Below are positions 35,891 through 48,080 of a DNA stretch of 64,000 nucleotides, in pieces (within the stretch, counting starts at the first letter, position 1; each line of letters begins with the position of its first letter). The notes under the pieces are model-generated. The model had not been told where the DNA came from. It did no database searches and was given only the letters and a program-made list of their open reading frames with translations. Source of the DNA: Anarhynchus alexandrinus (Eukaryota > Chordata > Aves > Charadriiformes > Charadriidae); assembly GCA_008711295.1 (NCBI GenBank), contig VUYV01000036.1, positions 3,717,562-3,781,561 on the forward strand. The letters run 5' to 3'. A program made the translations under genes and the position numbers.

Positions 35891-36879
35891 ATTTCCCACA
35901 TGTAGAAAAGAAAGTAGTCAGGTAGTAAAACATCTTAAACAGTATTTTTGGCATTTGATTGCTTTTTTATGATCTTGAGAAACAATTTGCCAGAGGAGTG
36001 ATGATATACCACTGATACACTTTCCCATATTTCCGCCTCAAGAATTACTGCTTGTTTTAGGAAGCTCACGCTAAGACGCAACAGGGATTTTAAAACTACG
36101 CTTTGCGTTTTTTTTCTGAAGTCACTATACCACAATATAAACAATACAGCAGCAGAGTCTCGTCATTTCTGTTAGTCTTCTGTTGGTAAGTTCATGGAAG
36201 CAATTCCACTACTTCCACTAGTGCAGCTGAACTGAAGATAAATAATACAAACTGTTACCCACTGAAGGAACAAATATGACAACTTCCTGTGGAGATTTAG
36301 TTAAAATAATATATTGCTATTTCCTTCAGCTAATGATTTAGATTTATTAATATAAAGCAGATACGAATATCTACTAATTATTTGCTTTCTTTAGTGGCCA
36401 TTGCACAAATTGTTTTCTTTCTCATTTAAACTCCTATATAATTTAATAATAAAAATACTGAATTCTTATTACAAACTAGATTCATTTTCTACCTCTTAAT
36501 TGTCTTCTTGATATCATGCAAGGCATTCTAGCTCTTTCTTTTCTAATTAGTTTCAAAAGAAGAAAGAGAAGCCAAAAGAGGTAAAAATACGGAAAAAAAA
36601 CAGCTAAAAGCACAAATGCTGACTCAAGGAAACTCTCCAAGTTCTCCAGACTATTAAGTTACAAGTCATTTCTTATTATGATGAAAGGGCTAATGGTCCT
36701 CTCCTACAGCCACAAACAAAAAAAAAACCACAAGAAAACCACAGGAAATATAGGCAACCGTATTTCCATCTGCAGCCCTCCTACATTTCACTGTTCTGAT
36801 TGCATCAAACGTGGACATCCTAAGCAGAAACCTTTGGTAACGCACAGCAGACGGCAGGGTTTCCCAGACAGACTGGGAA

Positions 36880-37060
36880 TCTGGGAGCCTTCACTCTAAC
36901 CTTGACTAGGATGATGCTGCAACGAGTTCAAAGGTAGACCTCAAATATAAATAATAGGGATAATGTTACCTACTTCCTGGGGCCACCGTAAGGATTAATG
37001 GTCAGGCAAGACTTTAAAAATGTTGCACAAGCATTACATATTAACAGATGAGGAGAATCT
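36880..37060 (+). mobile_element. MIR-like SINE relic
   Basis: The run 'agggataatgttacctact' (36956-36974), then 'gtaaggattaatgg' and 'aaaatgttgcacaagcatta', follows the order of the 3' half of MIR SINEs (dinucleotide-rich 'aataatagtacctacc', 'gaggattaaatg', 'taaagcgctta'). Divergence is high, as expected of a relic shared by amniotes. The 5' half is not clear, so the left edge is a guess. Confidence 0.5.
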
Positions 37061-38922
37061 TTTGGAAGATCAAAAGAATGGGAGTTACACCCTCAGGATT
37101 CCCAATGGAGTCAATGAAAAGATTATTGGTCTATGTTTGGCAAGAGCCACCTAGAACAAAAGCAATCACTTCTTGAATAAAGACAGGAAGATGTGTCCCT
37201 CCAAAGGTGCTGAGATGAGTGCATGTGCAAACCCTCACAACCAGAGCTACTTCTTTTGTTATAAAAAAATTGTGCTTCAGCTGCTTTGGAAAGGAAAAAT
37301 TCCATTGTGAGTCGAGAGCTGAAGCCTCCTGGAACGCTGTAGGACACGTTTCTTTGGGATGGGGCCACTCTGGGTCTGTTACACACAGAAAGTACTTGTT
37401 AAATATATAATACACGGCTGTTTGCCCAACACCTCAGTCTGAAGCCACAGTGACTGAAGGGAACAGAAGCTGCCTTCAAGCTCAGCAACTCAGTATATGG
37501 ACTTGCCGCCCTGTGTGAGGGAGAATTAATTGGATTGTTGAGCAGGTTTTGTAACTCATACAGATATCTACACTGACCAGCATCCATATCAACCACTTAA
37601 ACCTACCTTGGCTCTTTATTTAGTACACTGGTGTCATTTCTGTAGAAACTAGTTTATTACATTTATAGTTAAACTATAACTCTTTGAAAAAAAATGATGA
37701 CACACGTTTTCAGTTTAAGTACCAGAAAAGCAAATAAAAGATAACTGTACTAGTGATGACCAGAGAGACAACTACTTATAGCAATTTTATAAACATAAGT
37801 GCTATATAATAGTTTTAAGATGTTTGCGAAAATTGATAGTCTCCCTAAAAATACAAAGAACTGTTGTTAACATAATTCATCAAACTATGAATATGTATGA
37901 ACTCCTATTCCACTTAAGTGCATGAAATAGAAAATTTTAAGTACCTAGATTAAAAGCCGTGTCTCTGGTACTAAATCACCTTGAATAAAACCACTAATTA
38001 AAAATTAAAAGTCCAATCTAAGGACACAGAATAATATATACTGAGAAAACAAAGAAAACACTGGACTTTTTTTTTTTTAATCTTATGTAGTAAAGAGCGT
38101 CACTATTTTGCTGTCGTAAATGCTATTCAGTCATTAACATCAAGTCAGCGTATGCGGTTTAATTGACTTTTGATTAGATATGCATTGTATGAGTCAGTGC
38201 AGATCTTAAAAATCTATTATAAAATACCACAGTCAGGAGAACAATAGTTAACACAAAGCAGTTGACTCCTTCTGCTGATTGAGTTTGATTAACGTGGATG
38301 GCAGCCACACATGCACAGGAAGAAAATAAAACCCTGCAAAAGAACTCAGGGCTCCGTATGTCAAGGTGCTGGCGTAGGAGTCCTGGTGATGTTTTTCCCC
38401 CAACACATTTCCAAAAAGGAACAAAACAAACCCAAACAAATTCATAATAACAACATTTCTTATTTCTCTCTGCACTTGTCAAGAAATGCTGCTTTAGTTC
38501 TCCTGTCTTGCTTGACTGCAGTAGGATGACTGGCAGAATCAGAAAGTGTTTTTTAGAGATACTTAATGAGATTTACTGTATTTCCTTTCTCTTTTATCTG
38601 AGATCATCAACACATTCACAATGGTCTTCTCTGTTAAAAGAATAAATTGCGTAGTTGGAAAACCTATAGGTGTCAGTGAGGAACAGCCAGGGGCTCACCA
38701 CAGAGGTCACTGACAGCAATAAGCAGTGCTTTGGTTTCCCAAGGATCGCCCTCGCCACCAGCACTCAAACACATCTAAAGACCTTTAGACACCCAGGTGG
38801 GACAGTAGGGACCAACTGCTCTGCTTTGAACTACCAGCTCCTGGAACTAAAAGTTTGTATTTAGAGGGGTTATTAGTATGTGTTTCAAAGGCTATATTTC
38901 AAAATAAACATACACTGCCAGA

Positions 38923-38923
38923 N
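38923..38923. other. Ambiguous base (N) between 13-bp near-repeats
   Basis: The 13-mer at 38910-38922 (atacactgccaga) and the one at 38924-38936 (atacattgccaga) differ at one position and flank the N directly. This looks like an unmerged overlap at an assembly join. Confidence 0.7.
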
Positions 38924-41900
38924 ATACATTGCCAGAACAGCCTGCCATCTTTCTTTTTCGCTCGCTTTTCTTTCTTTCTAAAAAATGACTTAGTCATGTT
39001 CAGGCACATCAAATAATGCATGTAGTTTACTTGCATGCCAGTCTCTGAAGTCGGGGTAAACGAATGCAGACGATAAAAATAGCTTACACCTAATCACATC
39101 AGCAATAATCTCTACAAGTGAGCCACAGGAGATTGGCAGCAAAAGAGGAAATCTTTGTGGTCATCATGCTGGCCAAGCACTGTAGGAACAAACAGCAGCA
39201 TACTTCTGCTAGTGCTATTCCAGTTTTACAAGATGACATGTGTGACCTAGAGCCACTGTCAGATTTGAAACACTGTAAACCTGTGTGTACATTACTTTCC
39301 TATGAGGTGTGACATTAACTTAAACACGGAACCATATTTATTGCTAGACATATATAAAGGACTGAAAACATGAACCGTAGAAAATTACAACCACTTGCAG
39401 TTAGGCCAAATGCATAGTAACTAAGGGCTCAATTCAGTGTCCTAAAACATTGGCACCCATTGCCATTGGAGACGTACGAGTATATCGGAGACATCTGCAC
39501 AGGGCTGGAAGACGACAGACAATCAGCAGGAGACCTGCATCCTCCAGAAGCCACAGCTGGTGGCCTGGAGGAGACCAGAGAGCATCTCAAACAGCGCCAG
39601 GTGCCTGTGGCTAGGCAGTGAAATGAACCCTAAAAAGACACCACAGAAAGGTTTTTATGTCTCTCTCTGCTTAGAGAGGCACGCCTCCATTTAACAGTAT
39701 TTTCACACTTGATTTAACTGTTGGTATTGTCTATAATAAGTCCAAAGAATGAGACTGGACACTACTCTTAAATGGGGCCTTTGCAAGTATGCTAACTTTT
39801 GATAGGAATAGTTAGATGATGTATTCACAACAAATTGCCAATTGTTCAAGCAGAACTCGTAAAGAAAGATTTCACTTTAGAAATTTTTCAGGTAACTGCC
39901 AAAATATCAAAGCACCATGTCCATAGCAGTGTGCTGTTCCCTACCCGAGCCCCCAAAATAGCCTGATACCACAGGTTTTGTCCGTCAATGTTTTTTAATT
40001 TAACTTTATCTTTTTATTCTGTTAAGTTTCAATAATGAGTAAATTTTCTTGATCTAATTCTGTTTGGAATCCTTGAAATCTTTATTTCCCAAGACTGCAA
40101 TAATCACTTTAAGTCTGTTGTCATAGAGATCACAGTAATATCTTCTAGTTTCTTTCCATTCAAAACAGATAATCAAACAATATCCATGGATGTCAAAGGG
40201 TGGCTATAAGAAACACAGTTTATTCTGAAACTGCTATAAAAATACAAGATACTAGGGCTTAAAAAAAGACTTTTGAAGGGCTTACAGATCTTGATGTCAA
40301 GTTTAATTTTACTTATATTAAACTTGAGAGAGTTCTCTTTCTTTCTCCAATCTTTCCACACTGGTGCCATAGCTATCCCAATGTAAACATATTTCTCTTT
40401 GTAAATGAAGGCATTCATGGTGGAAAGGCTAAAGATTTTCTAAGTATACCGCTATTAGTACTTAAATATGATGTGGGGCGTTTCCTTTTGGCAGTCTGTC
40501 GGGACACAGCGAGTTGGGCTTGATTTTCCCCAATGGACAAAGCATTCAAAGATTATAATGCAGCCTCTCTCACATCAGTCAAATGAACCCAAAAACGTGG
40601 TTCAGATGAAAAGTTTTAAATTTCATTTCATTTTAATTTCAATGGCAGTATCTTGACAGTGTTCAGACAGGGCTCTAATCAAACATGGCGTATCCCATCA
40701 AAGGAACGGGATCCTGTCTGCCTTCTCTTTCCCAAGAACAGCAGTTTGCTGCTAGCTTACTCTGTTTCTCTAGTCATTGGTTTGGGGACGTGGATCTAAA
40801 GCTTCTTCTTGTTATCCATCTTTTATGATGGAGGAGATCTCTGTCCTTGAATGTTTTTTTTTCATAAACTCACTGTCCAGGGCACAATTTAGCCCGGTGT
40901 GGCATGACCGTGGCTAGCCAGAAGTTGGTCACCGCCTTCCCCCAAGGAAATGTTTCTGCTCGTCAGTGTCACTCCCATATCTCTCATTTCCATTCTCTTT
41001 TATAAGCCAGATTCCCTGGTCCCACAATACCTTCTGATGGACTATGTTTCTGAAAACTGAGAACAGGAGATCAAAGGAACGTGTATTGAGTAGAGGATAA
41101 AACCACAAATAAACTGATCTATAAATTCCATGAGATGATATGGCAAAGCAGCCAAGTGAAAACATTGCAGCTTTCCTTGAGAAGGTTTCAGAAACTTTTA
41201 TTTTTATGGAAACTCAAAACCTTTAATGGAAGGTCACCATTTTTTTGGGGAAAAAAAAAGTTTTAACAAAAAATCTATTTTTCTGTCAAAAAATATTTAG
41301 CAGAAAGGGTGGTATTCATGTCAGCTGGTTTTCACCCATCTTAAGGTTGGTCATATTGTCTAACATTGTCCAGGCTCCCTGGAAATACCAGGACACAGAT
41401 ATGTCTTAGTGTTGATTCCTCCAAAAACATATGTTGAAGATACAATCTGACATGAGGAAGTAGTAGCTGCATGAGATGGATATAAGCTTTCCCTTCACCA
41501 CCTTTTGTTCCTCCCTCCATGCACCAGCTCACCATCCCCGCAGCCACACAGGTATCACAGTTGTTTCTGCTGCCGGGCTGTGACACAGGGTAAGGAAATT
41601 AATGGTCTGGATGACGAGTGCCTCAGTGGTTCTTACGTCGAAGCTTTAGCAGTTCTCCTACTGTTTGCAGCCAAACAAAGCGGGCAGCACACTTTTGTAA
41701 CATCAAACCAGTCCATGAAGGACTGGGTGAACTGGCAACTCTCTTTTGCCACGGACTAGGAAGGAGCTCAACTCATAACAGAGCTGAAGTTAAGAAAAAT
41801 GCACTTTATCTATCTGAAATGTTAAAAGATTCCAACCTATAAGTAAATTACCATCTTTTTGTCTCTTGTATCTGCTTCTGAAGCTGTATAAAATTATTTT

Positions 41901-42839
41901 AAGATCTTTAAATTGGTACAATGACCTGACAACTCATTTTTTATTAATTTCTGATTACTATATATTCCAATATAATGTCATAGCACTCCAAAAAAAATTA
42001 CTAAGCTAGATATATTCTCCAGTTTCCTTTTCTTTTTTAAAAATAATGCTGGTGACTTAAGTGAAACATTTCAGGCATCCCTCCTCAACTGGCTACATTA
42101 ACTCAAGTTCAGTATGGTTTCAACCTCCCCATGCATGGCTTTTTCTGCAGTGTGAAAGGGACAGTGTAAGGCCTCTCAGAACAATTGCTGCAATTATTTC
42201 CTCAGATCTCTGGCCACATTCCCATTTCAATCAAATTAGCAGCTGCTCTTCTGCATTGTTCTACCTCTACAAGAGCTGCTGAGTTGTCTTGCTTCCAGTT
42301 CCTTGTGCCAGTGAAAAATAAAGAAAGAGAGAGAGGCCGGGAGAGATACAAACGGGAAAATGTGAAGGGATCTCCTCTTACAGGTACTGCCTCGGTATTT
42401 GAAAGATGAGGATAAAACATTTAACTGGCAGTACAGACATGGTCGCTGGTTTTGTATGACTTCCAAAGGATGACAAACGCTCTCGTCTATGATACCTCTT
42501 TAGTATCTTGTACTCTGATCCTCAAGCATTACTGGCACAGATTAGTGATGAGACTACAAGTCTGAGCAAGTACTGGCTCTTACTCTCCTAGGCACATATT
42601 GTAGGCTTGTGTTGACTGCAGACACCAGGCTGACTGGAGCTTATGATGAGAATATTTCATATAGAGCTGACCAGGTTTACTTCTGGTCCATCATCTGCCT
42701 TCCAATTTCTCTCTTATTCCTTTGCACATGATCCCGCCAAGTACAGATTTGCCAGACTATGTTCGTCACACACCTATTATTTCCTAGAAGAGCTGATGAC
42801 CTCACTGAAAACACTTACCACACTATCAGTGCACTGTTG

Positions 42840-43200
42840 ACAACTCTGAGGCTCATTTTGCTTAATTGGCAAACATTCCCTAAGCAAACCGCGATTCACA
42901 GGGCCAAATTATCTGCTGCTGAATGCTAATGGCTCATTTGGAGCTAAGGCATGAGAAAACGCAACCCTGTATTGCCTCGTAATTTTAAATTTATTGCTCG
43001 AAAGAGAAGTTAGGTGCTTGAGGCACTGGAATACAGGAATATTGTCTTTTAATTACTGATTGCAAAAATTATTATTGATTCTGATTAAGGATGTCAAACA
43101 TTTTCCATAAGAAGGTGTCTGTTTTAATTTTGACAGGGCCACAAGAAGGTATTTCTCTTTTAATTAGAACTGCATAACACTTTAGCCATGTGAACTGAAA
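42840..43200. promoter_or_regulatory. Possible conserved non-coding element
   Basis: About 350 bp of unique, non-decayed-looking sequence rich in homeodomain-type cores: 'gcttaattggc', 'gaatgctaatggctc', 'cctcgtaattttaaattta', 'tttaattactgattg' and 'cttttaattagaac'. It also contains 'gcaaaccgcgattc' and 'gagaaaacgcaacc'. Among the unique segments it is the one that looks most like a developmental enhancer to me, but no alignment supports this. Confidence 0.35.
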
Positions 43201-44079
43201 CCACATAGCCTAGGAAAAATAACATTACTTTAGTAAAAAATTCTAAAGACCCCTTATTTGAACTACTCGAAACACACATAGTTTAAGTCCAGAGGAGAAA
43301 AAACACTCTTAGCATGCTAAAGGCTTGTAACGTACTAATTACAGCATTTCCTGAAGAAGGCAATAACATATGAAAGAAATGGAGCACCCGTAAAGGGCCA
43401 AATTTTGTGTTCAGTTACAATAGCGACAATCCAGGCAGCACTTACCCCATTCTCATGAATGAAACCAATCTAAATTTAAACGTATTTAAACTAGGCTATT
43501 TGATTCAAAAGGGTACTCTGGGTTCACAGGCAGTATAATGTCTCCTTCATGGCCTTAACTCCCACACGTTGGTCAGCGCATAAAGCTATACCTTAACTTG
43601 GGCTATTCTTCTCCACATTGTAAACATTATTGCAGTACTGCTTTGTGGAGGAGCCTTGAACAAATGCAGGTAACAGATTCTGGGTCACTGTTAACATTTG
43701 TATTAATCTCCTTAGCAGAAGGACATTCTGAGAAACGCCTGAAATTTGCAAACTATTGAAAGAGAATATGACAAGAGATGAGCGTGCGTGGGAGAAAAAA
43801 GAAAAATAGGTTCTTGAACCCATAATTGTGACTCCCACACTGTTTCTTTCAACTGTCTGTGGTGACAGTGTTTATAATACCTCATCCCTTCAAGGCCGAC
43901 ACATCCTCAGTGTGGTTAAGTATTAAGCTTATTTTCTACTGCCACAAAATAGTACACATTTCAGAGAATCTGGCTGTGTTTGTAGATTCAGAAAGAGAGC
44001 AGTGCTTTCAGGGGGAAGTGTGGTGGCAAAAGCAACAAAATGTTCATTTATGCTAGCACAGCCCCTTACAGTCCTACAG

Positions 44080-44260
44080 TAAAGCCTGTGCCCATTTGCA
44101 GCCATGCTAGTATTGACGGCCAAATTGTCAGCGCAGTCATAGAAAAAGCAAACATACACGCAAAATTGCACAATTAATGCTGTACGCTAATGAGCAATAC
44201 AAATTTGGATTTATTCCTTAATGTTTAGCTGAAGCAGACTTTGAGGGTATTTCTTCTAGT
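44080..44260. promoter_or_regulatory. Possible conserved non-coding element
   Basis: Dense motif-like words: 'attgacggccaaattgtcag', 'gcacaattaatgctg' and 'gtacgctaatgagcaat' (homeodomain-like). CpGs survive in AT-rich surroundings, which may indicate constraint. Confidence 0.3.
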
Positions 44261-47200
44261 TTCCATGCAGATGATGAACCAATAGTATCAAGAAGTGGAT
44301 GCTCATCTGACCAGTCTCACTGACTTCCATGAAACTATTCCTGGATTTATTGAAGTTCCCTACAATGGGGGATGGGACCCACACTCCAATTTTTGGATCC
44401 ACCAAATTACAAATCTAGATAAAATGTACGTAACTACTCAACAGTCTTTCAGCAACAAACCAAGATAACTATCATCGTGTCAGTATGTGTAAAGTAACTA
44501 CCAATTAGGAAACTAGCAATGCAAGAATAGGAGTTTAATATATCCGACCAACACAATCTCCAAAAATAGTACAATACTTGACAAAGTGGAGGTGATTCCC
44601 CCAGCTCAGATTTTCATATATAGCACATATTTATGATTAATTTAGTATTTTTACCTTAAACTATTTACACCGTCCGAAGAAATTAAAATTTCATTAGTGT
44701 CAATATTGTATCTGTCTTGCGAGAGCCATGCATTATTACATGCTACTTACATTCCTTCCCTTTAATTTTAAACTAGCCTTCAGAGATGTTTTGGACTAAA
44801 TTCATATCTTCAATAATTAACTTAATACACAGGTAGTTTATTACCTTTTCGGGAAATCATACAAACTCCTTTCTGGAGCAATAAATCTGACATGATATTT
44901 TAAAAGAATTGAAATAAATAGTAACTGTCTGTAACATGCAATATGCAATAAGGACCTCTGGTTTTTGCCATTACTCATTTGAGGAGCATGAAGAAAGGGG
45001 CTGTTTCTCTCTGCCACACATTGACAACACCTTTCCTCAGCTTCCTTGCCAGATACGCCTGCTAAACCACAGCTGTGTTGACATGCACAATGGGCAAACA
45101 ATGTGGTGCAACAGCAAAACTGCTGGTGTTGAGCACCTGGTATATACCGCAGTGGAATTTGGGGGTTTAATTGCAGCCTGAATCAAGCTTAGTCCTGGGG
45201 ACTGAATGACAGCTCTCGGTGGCTGTACTGCACTAGATGCAAACTCCCAGGACACGTCTTTTCAGTTTCTTTCAGTCCAGAGAAAGCCATCTAAGGTGCT
45301 GCAACACTGTTCATGGTGCAAACTAAAGAACAGCCAGTGGGGAAAACCAGGACATTCACTTCAAAAGATCTGAACTAAAATATTAATGTAGACGCACCCT
45401 GTGATGCCTTGGACCATGCTTTGGGTCTACCAGAAGGGGCCCAGCAAAAGCAGATGAGAACAGGTGTCCCAAATGAGAACACGCTACCAATGGCACCTGC
45501 AGGTCTCAGGTGAAGCTGCTACGCGGTGCTCCAGAAGAGGACCAAGAGGGAGGTGTAGCTCAGGGCCACGCAGCAGGACAGTCTCTATGGCATCAGGCAG
45601 ACATCAGAAAGTCTTTCTATGGGTCTGCACAGCTGCTTTCCTGATCCCCCGTGTCAAGGCGAGCAGTAGCACTCTACCTGCTGAGGGGAAGAGCCCTCCC
45701 AAGAGAAACACGCTCAGCAAAACAAACCCCTCAAGCCTTACCTCTGGAGGCAGGGAGGGCACTAGTAGTATGCAGTGAGAAAGAAGAAATCTGATTTTCA
45801 TCTGCTTATGCTCACACTTGTTCTTCATAAAAGCCTTCAACCACCTCTCTGTAACTCCGGAGAGGAGGACAGCAATGATTGGTTCCCTCTCCCCTGGTCC
45901 CAAAATCAAATCTTCTGTCAGGAAGGCTGAGGGAATGAATTCTCCTTGGTGGGGTGTGAGTATTACACACTACAGTGGTATTCCCTATCCTTGCTACATT
46001 GGTCTGTAAGAGGTAACCAAAATTAAACACATTTTAAACAGAAGGGGAAACACAGCTGGTGTCTTACCTCCATAATCACAAAATATCTATTTTTATCCAT
46101 TTTCTGTTATGAGCTAATCAAACTACTATGGAAACCAATTACTGAACCTGGAGTGATTTTGCTATGGCCACAGAATACACAGAAATATTAATATGTAACA
46201 GATGTAAACATACAGATATAGGGACCATTTAGCCTCTTCCATGGAAGAGGTGTGTGCCCACAGTTTAACACTTATGGGCACACTGTACTCACTAGGGATA
46301 CTTCTGTAAGGCACTATTTTTGGAAGCTTGGCACAAAATTTACGACTTCAGCTACTGAGGAATATTGCATCTGTCTAGTGTCTTTAATTTTACTCATTTT
46401 ACTCCCAAAATAACCAATATGCAAAATTTATTCAGCGTTTTTTAAAATCTGCACATAGCAGAAGGAACGGTAAAAGAGAAGTGCCTTAAATTTAAATGGA
46501 GGCATTTACATTAAAAGATTAAATGCGACTTGGCTTTATTCACCTACATGATGTAAGTGAGAGAGAGCTTCTAATACTGAGTTCTGGACTCAGGTCTTTG
46601 CTGAGTGGATGAACTTGCACAGCAAATGCTGCCAGCTAAGATATGGAGCCGAAAAACTGCCTACCTGCTCCCTGGTGGAGCAGCTGTACTTCTGAGTTCA
46701 AATTTGTTTAAGCTAAAGATTGAAAATTTCTGGAGTTTGTATCCTACACAATGTGAGGGACCTTGTGGTACCATTGCAGAACCGCTTGTTCTGAACACAA
46801 GCTCAAAAAAACCTGGGATGACAAAGAGCATTTAAAAGGAATGAGATAAGGAGCTCAATGTTGAACAATTTAAAATGAGTGAAAACCTAAATTAATATTT
46901 GACTTGTTTTTCAAATAAATTTTTGCTGAAGAACAGAAGGTGAAAGATAGCATGACTAATAGGAAATTATAAATATATTCACAAACTACGACATCTGACG
47001 TGGAAGCAATCACAAAGCTTGACACCTTGGTCATGGTGGAGCTTTTGGTAACCTTTACAAAACACGGAGAGAAGTGGCACCTGGAATGAATACATGGTTC
47101 CATACAGACATTTAATAATGCCAGTCGTGTTGAGGGAATGGTGGAATTTACTTCTCTCTGAAAAGGGAGGAGGGGGAGTCTGAGCTGGAGCAAAAGATTT

Positions 47201-47459
47201 CAGTACTTTGCAAGTATCCAGAACATATCTGTGAGGAAGATATATGAAGAAAATAGAGGAGAAGGGAAATATATGAAAGCTGGCTGGAATCAGACAGATG
47301 AAAGCAGACTAAATCCAGAGGTTTCTTTTACAGTTTTGAAAGTAGCAATTTCCCAAAGAGAGGAAATATGTCAATGCCAATTCAGAACTATCCAACCACT
47401 GAGCAGGAGCTAGATACGAGGCCTAAAAGACTACATCCTATTAATAATTTTGGCTTTAA

Positions 47460-48080
47460 GCTGAGGCTATTCAACTGAAATAGCAGAGGATAAAAAAGAG
47501 GCATATGGGTGGGTCAAGAACGGCTAAAAACCATCAGTGTCAGGTTGCGGTGGAAAAAATGTTAAATATGACCTTGGGTTTTAATAGATGAAGTATTTCC
47601 AGTATAGACGGGGCGATATTAGCAGCACTGTCTGGAAACTACATCCTGTATACCATGTACAGTTTTGGCCACTGTTCAAGAAAGAGAACTTAATCTGAAG
47701 CAAGAGCAAAAAAGATCCAATTGAATGAGCAAGTCATGGAAATGTATTTGACACAAGATTAAACTGAAAGAACTCGGCTTGTTTGGTCCATCAAAGCAAT
47801 AGCTGAAAGTGGATACAGTTTTTTTTCTAAACACAAGTGGGACAATCTTGAAGAATTTAACCAATAATCAATGCTATCACATGTTGTACAAACTGTATGA
47901 TCACAAACTACTTATGAAAATTAAGGCTGAGCATGAGATTTCTAATCAAAGCTGAGAAACTCTTGGTGGGAGTAGGAAGTGAGGAAACCCTAAGCGATTT
48001 TGAAGATGGAGTTGATAAACAAGAAACCATACATCATGGTTACCTGTAGGAGCTGGTGATTAGACTTGACAACCCAGGAG
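47460..48080 (+). mobile_element. Ancient CR1/L3-like LINE, 3' part
   Basis: Segments follow the end of ORF2 and the early 3' UTR of the old CR1/L3 type in order. The ORF2 segment 'gaccttgggttttaatag ... tgtacagttttggccactg' spans about 47570-47680. The run 'ctgaaagaactcggcttgtttgg' is at 47765-47787. The stretch 'acaaactgtatgatcac ... gatttctaatcaaagctgag' is at 47888-47961, and 'aaaccctaagcgattttgaag' at 47985-48005 continues through 'gagttgataaac'. The relic is riddled with substitutions and indels. The last part is homologous to that at 10.5-10.66 kb. The 5' limit may lie further left. Confidence 0.72.

Larger units (their letters stand above)
28561..36879. other. Mostly unique AT-rich DNA, no gene seen
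   Basis: No gene supported. A GC-rich island lies at about 31980-32570 and possible conserved segments at 29570-29800 and 35620-35890, listed separately. A perfect 14-bp palindrome, ATATGCATGCATAT, is at 35131-35144. Confidence 0.55.
37061..47459. other. Mostly unique AT-rich DNA, no gene seen
   Basis: No gene supported. Contents: an N at 38923, several short purine (GA) runs such as 42318-42352, a slightly GC-richer stretch at 45460-45760 with open frames of no recognisable kind, and possible conserved segments at 42840-43200 and 44080-44260. Confidence 0.55.
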
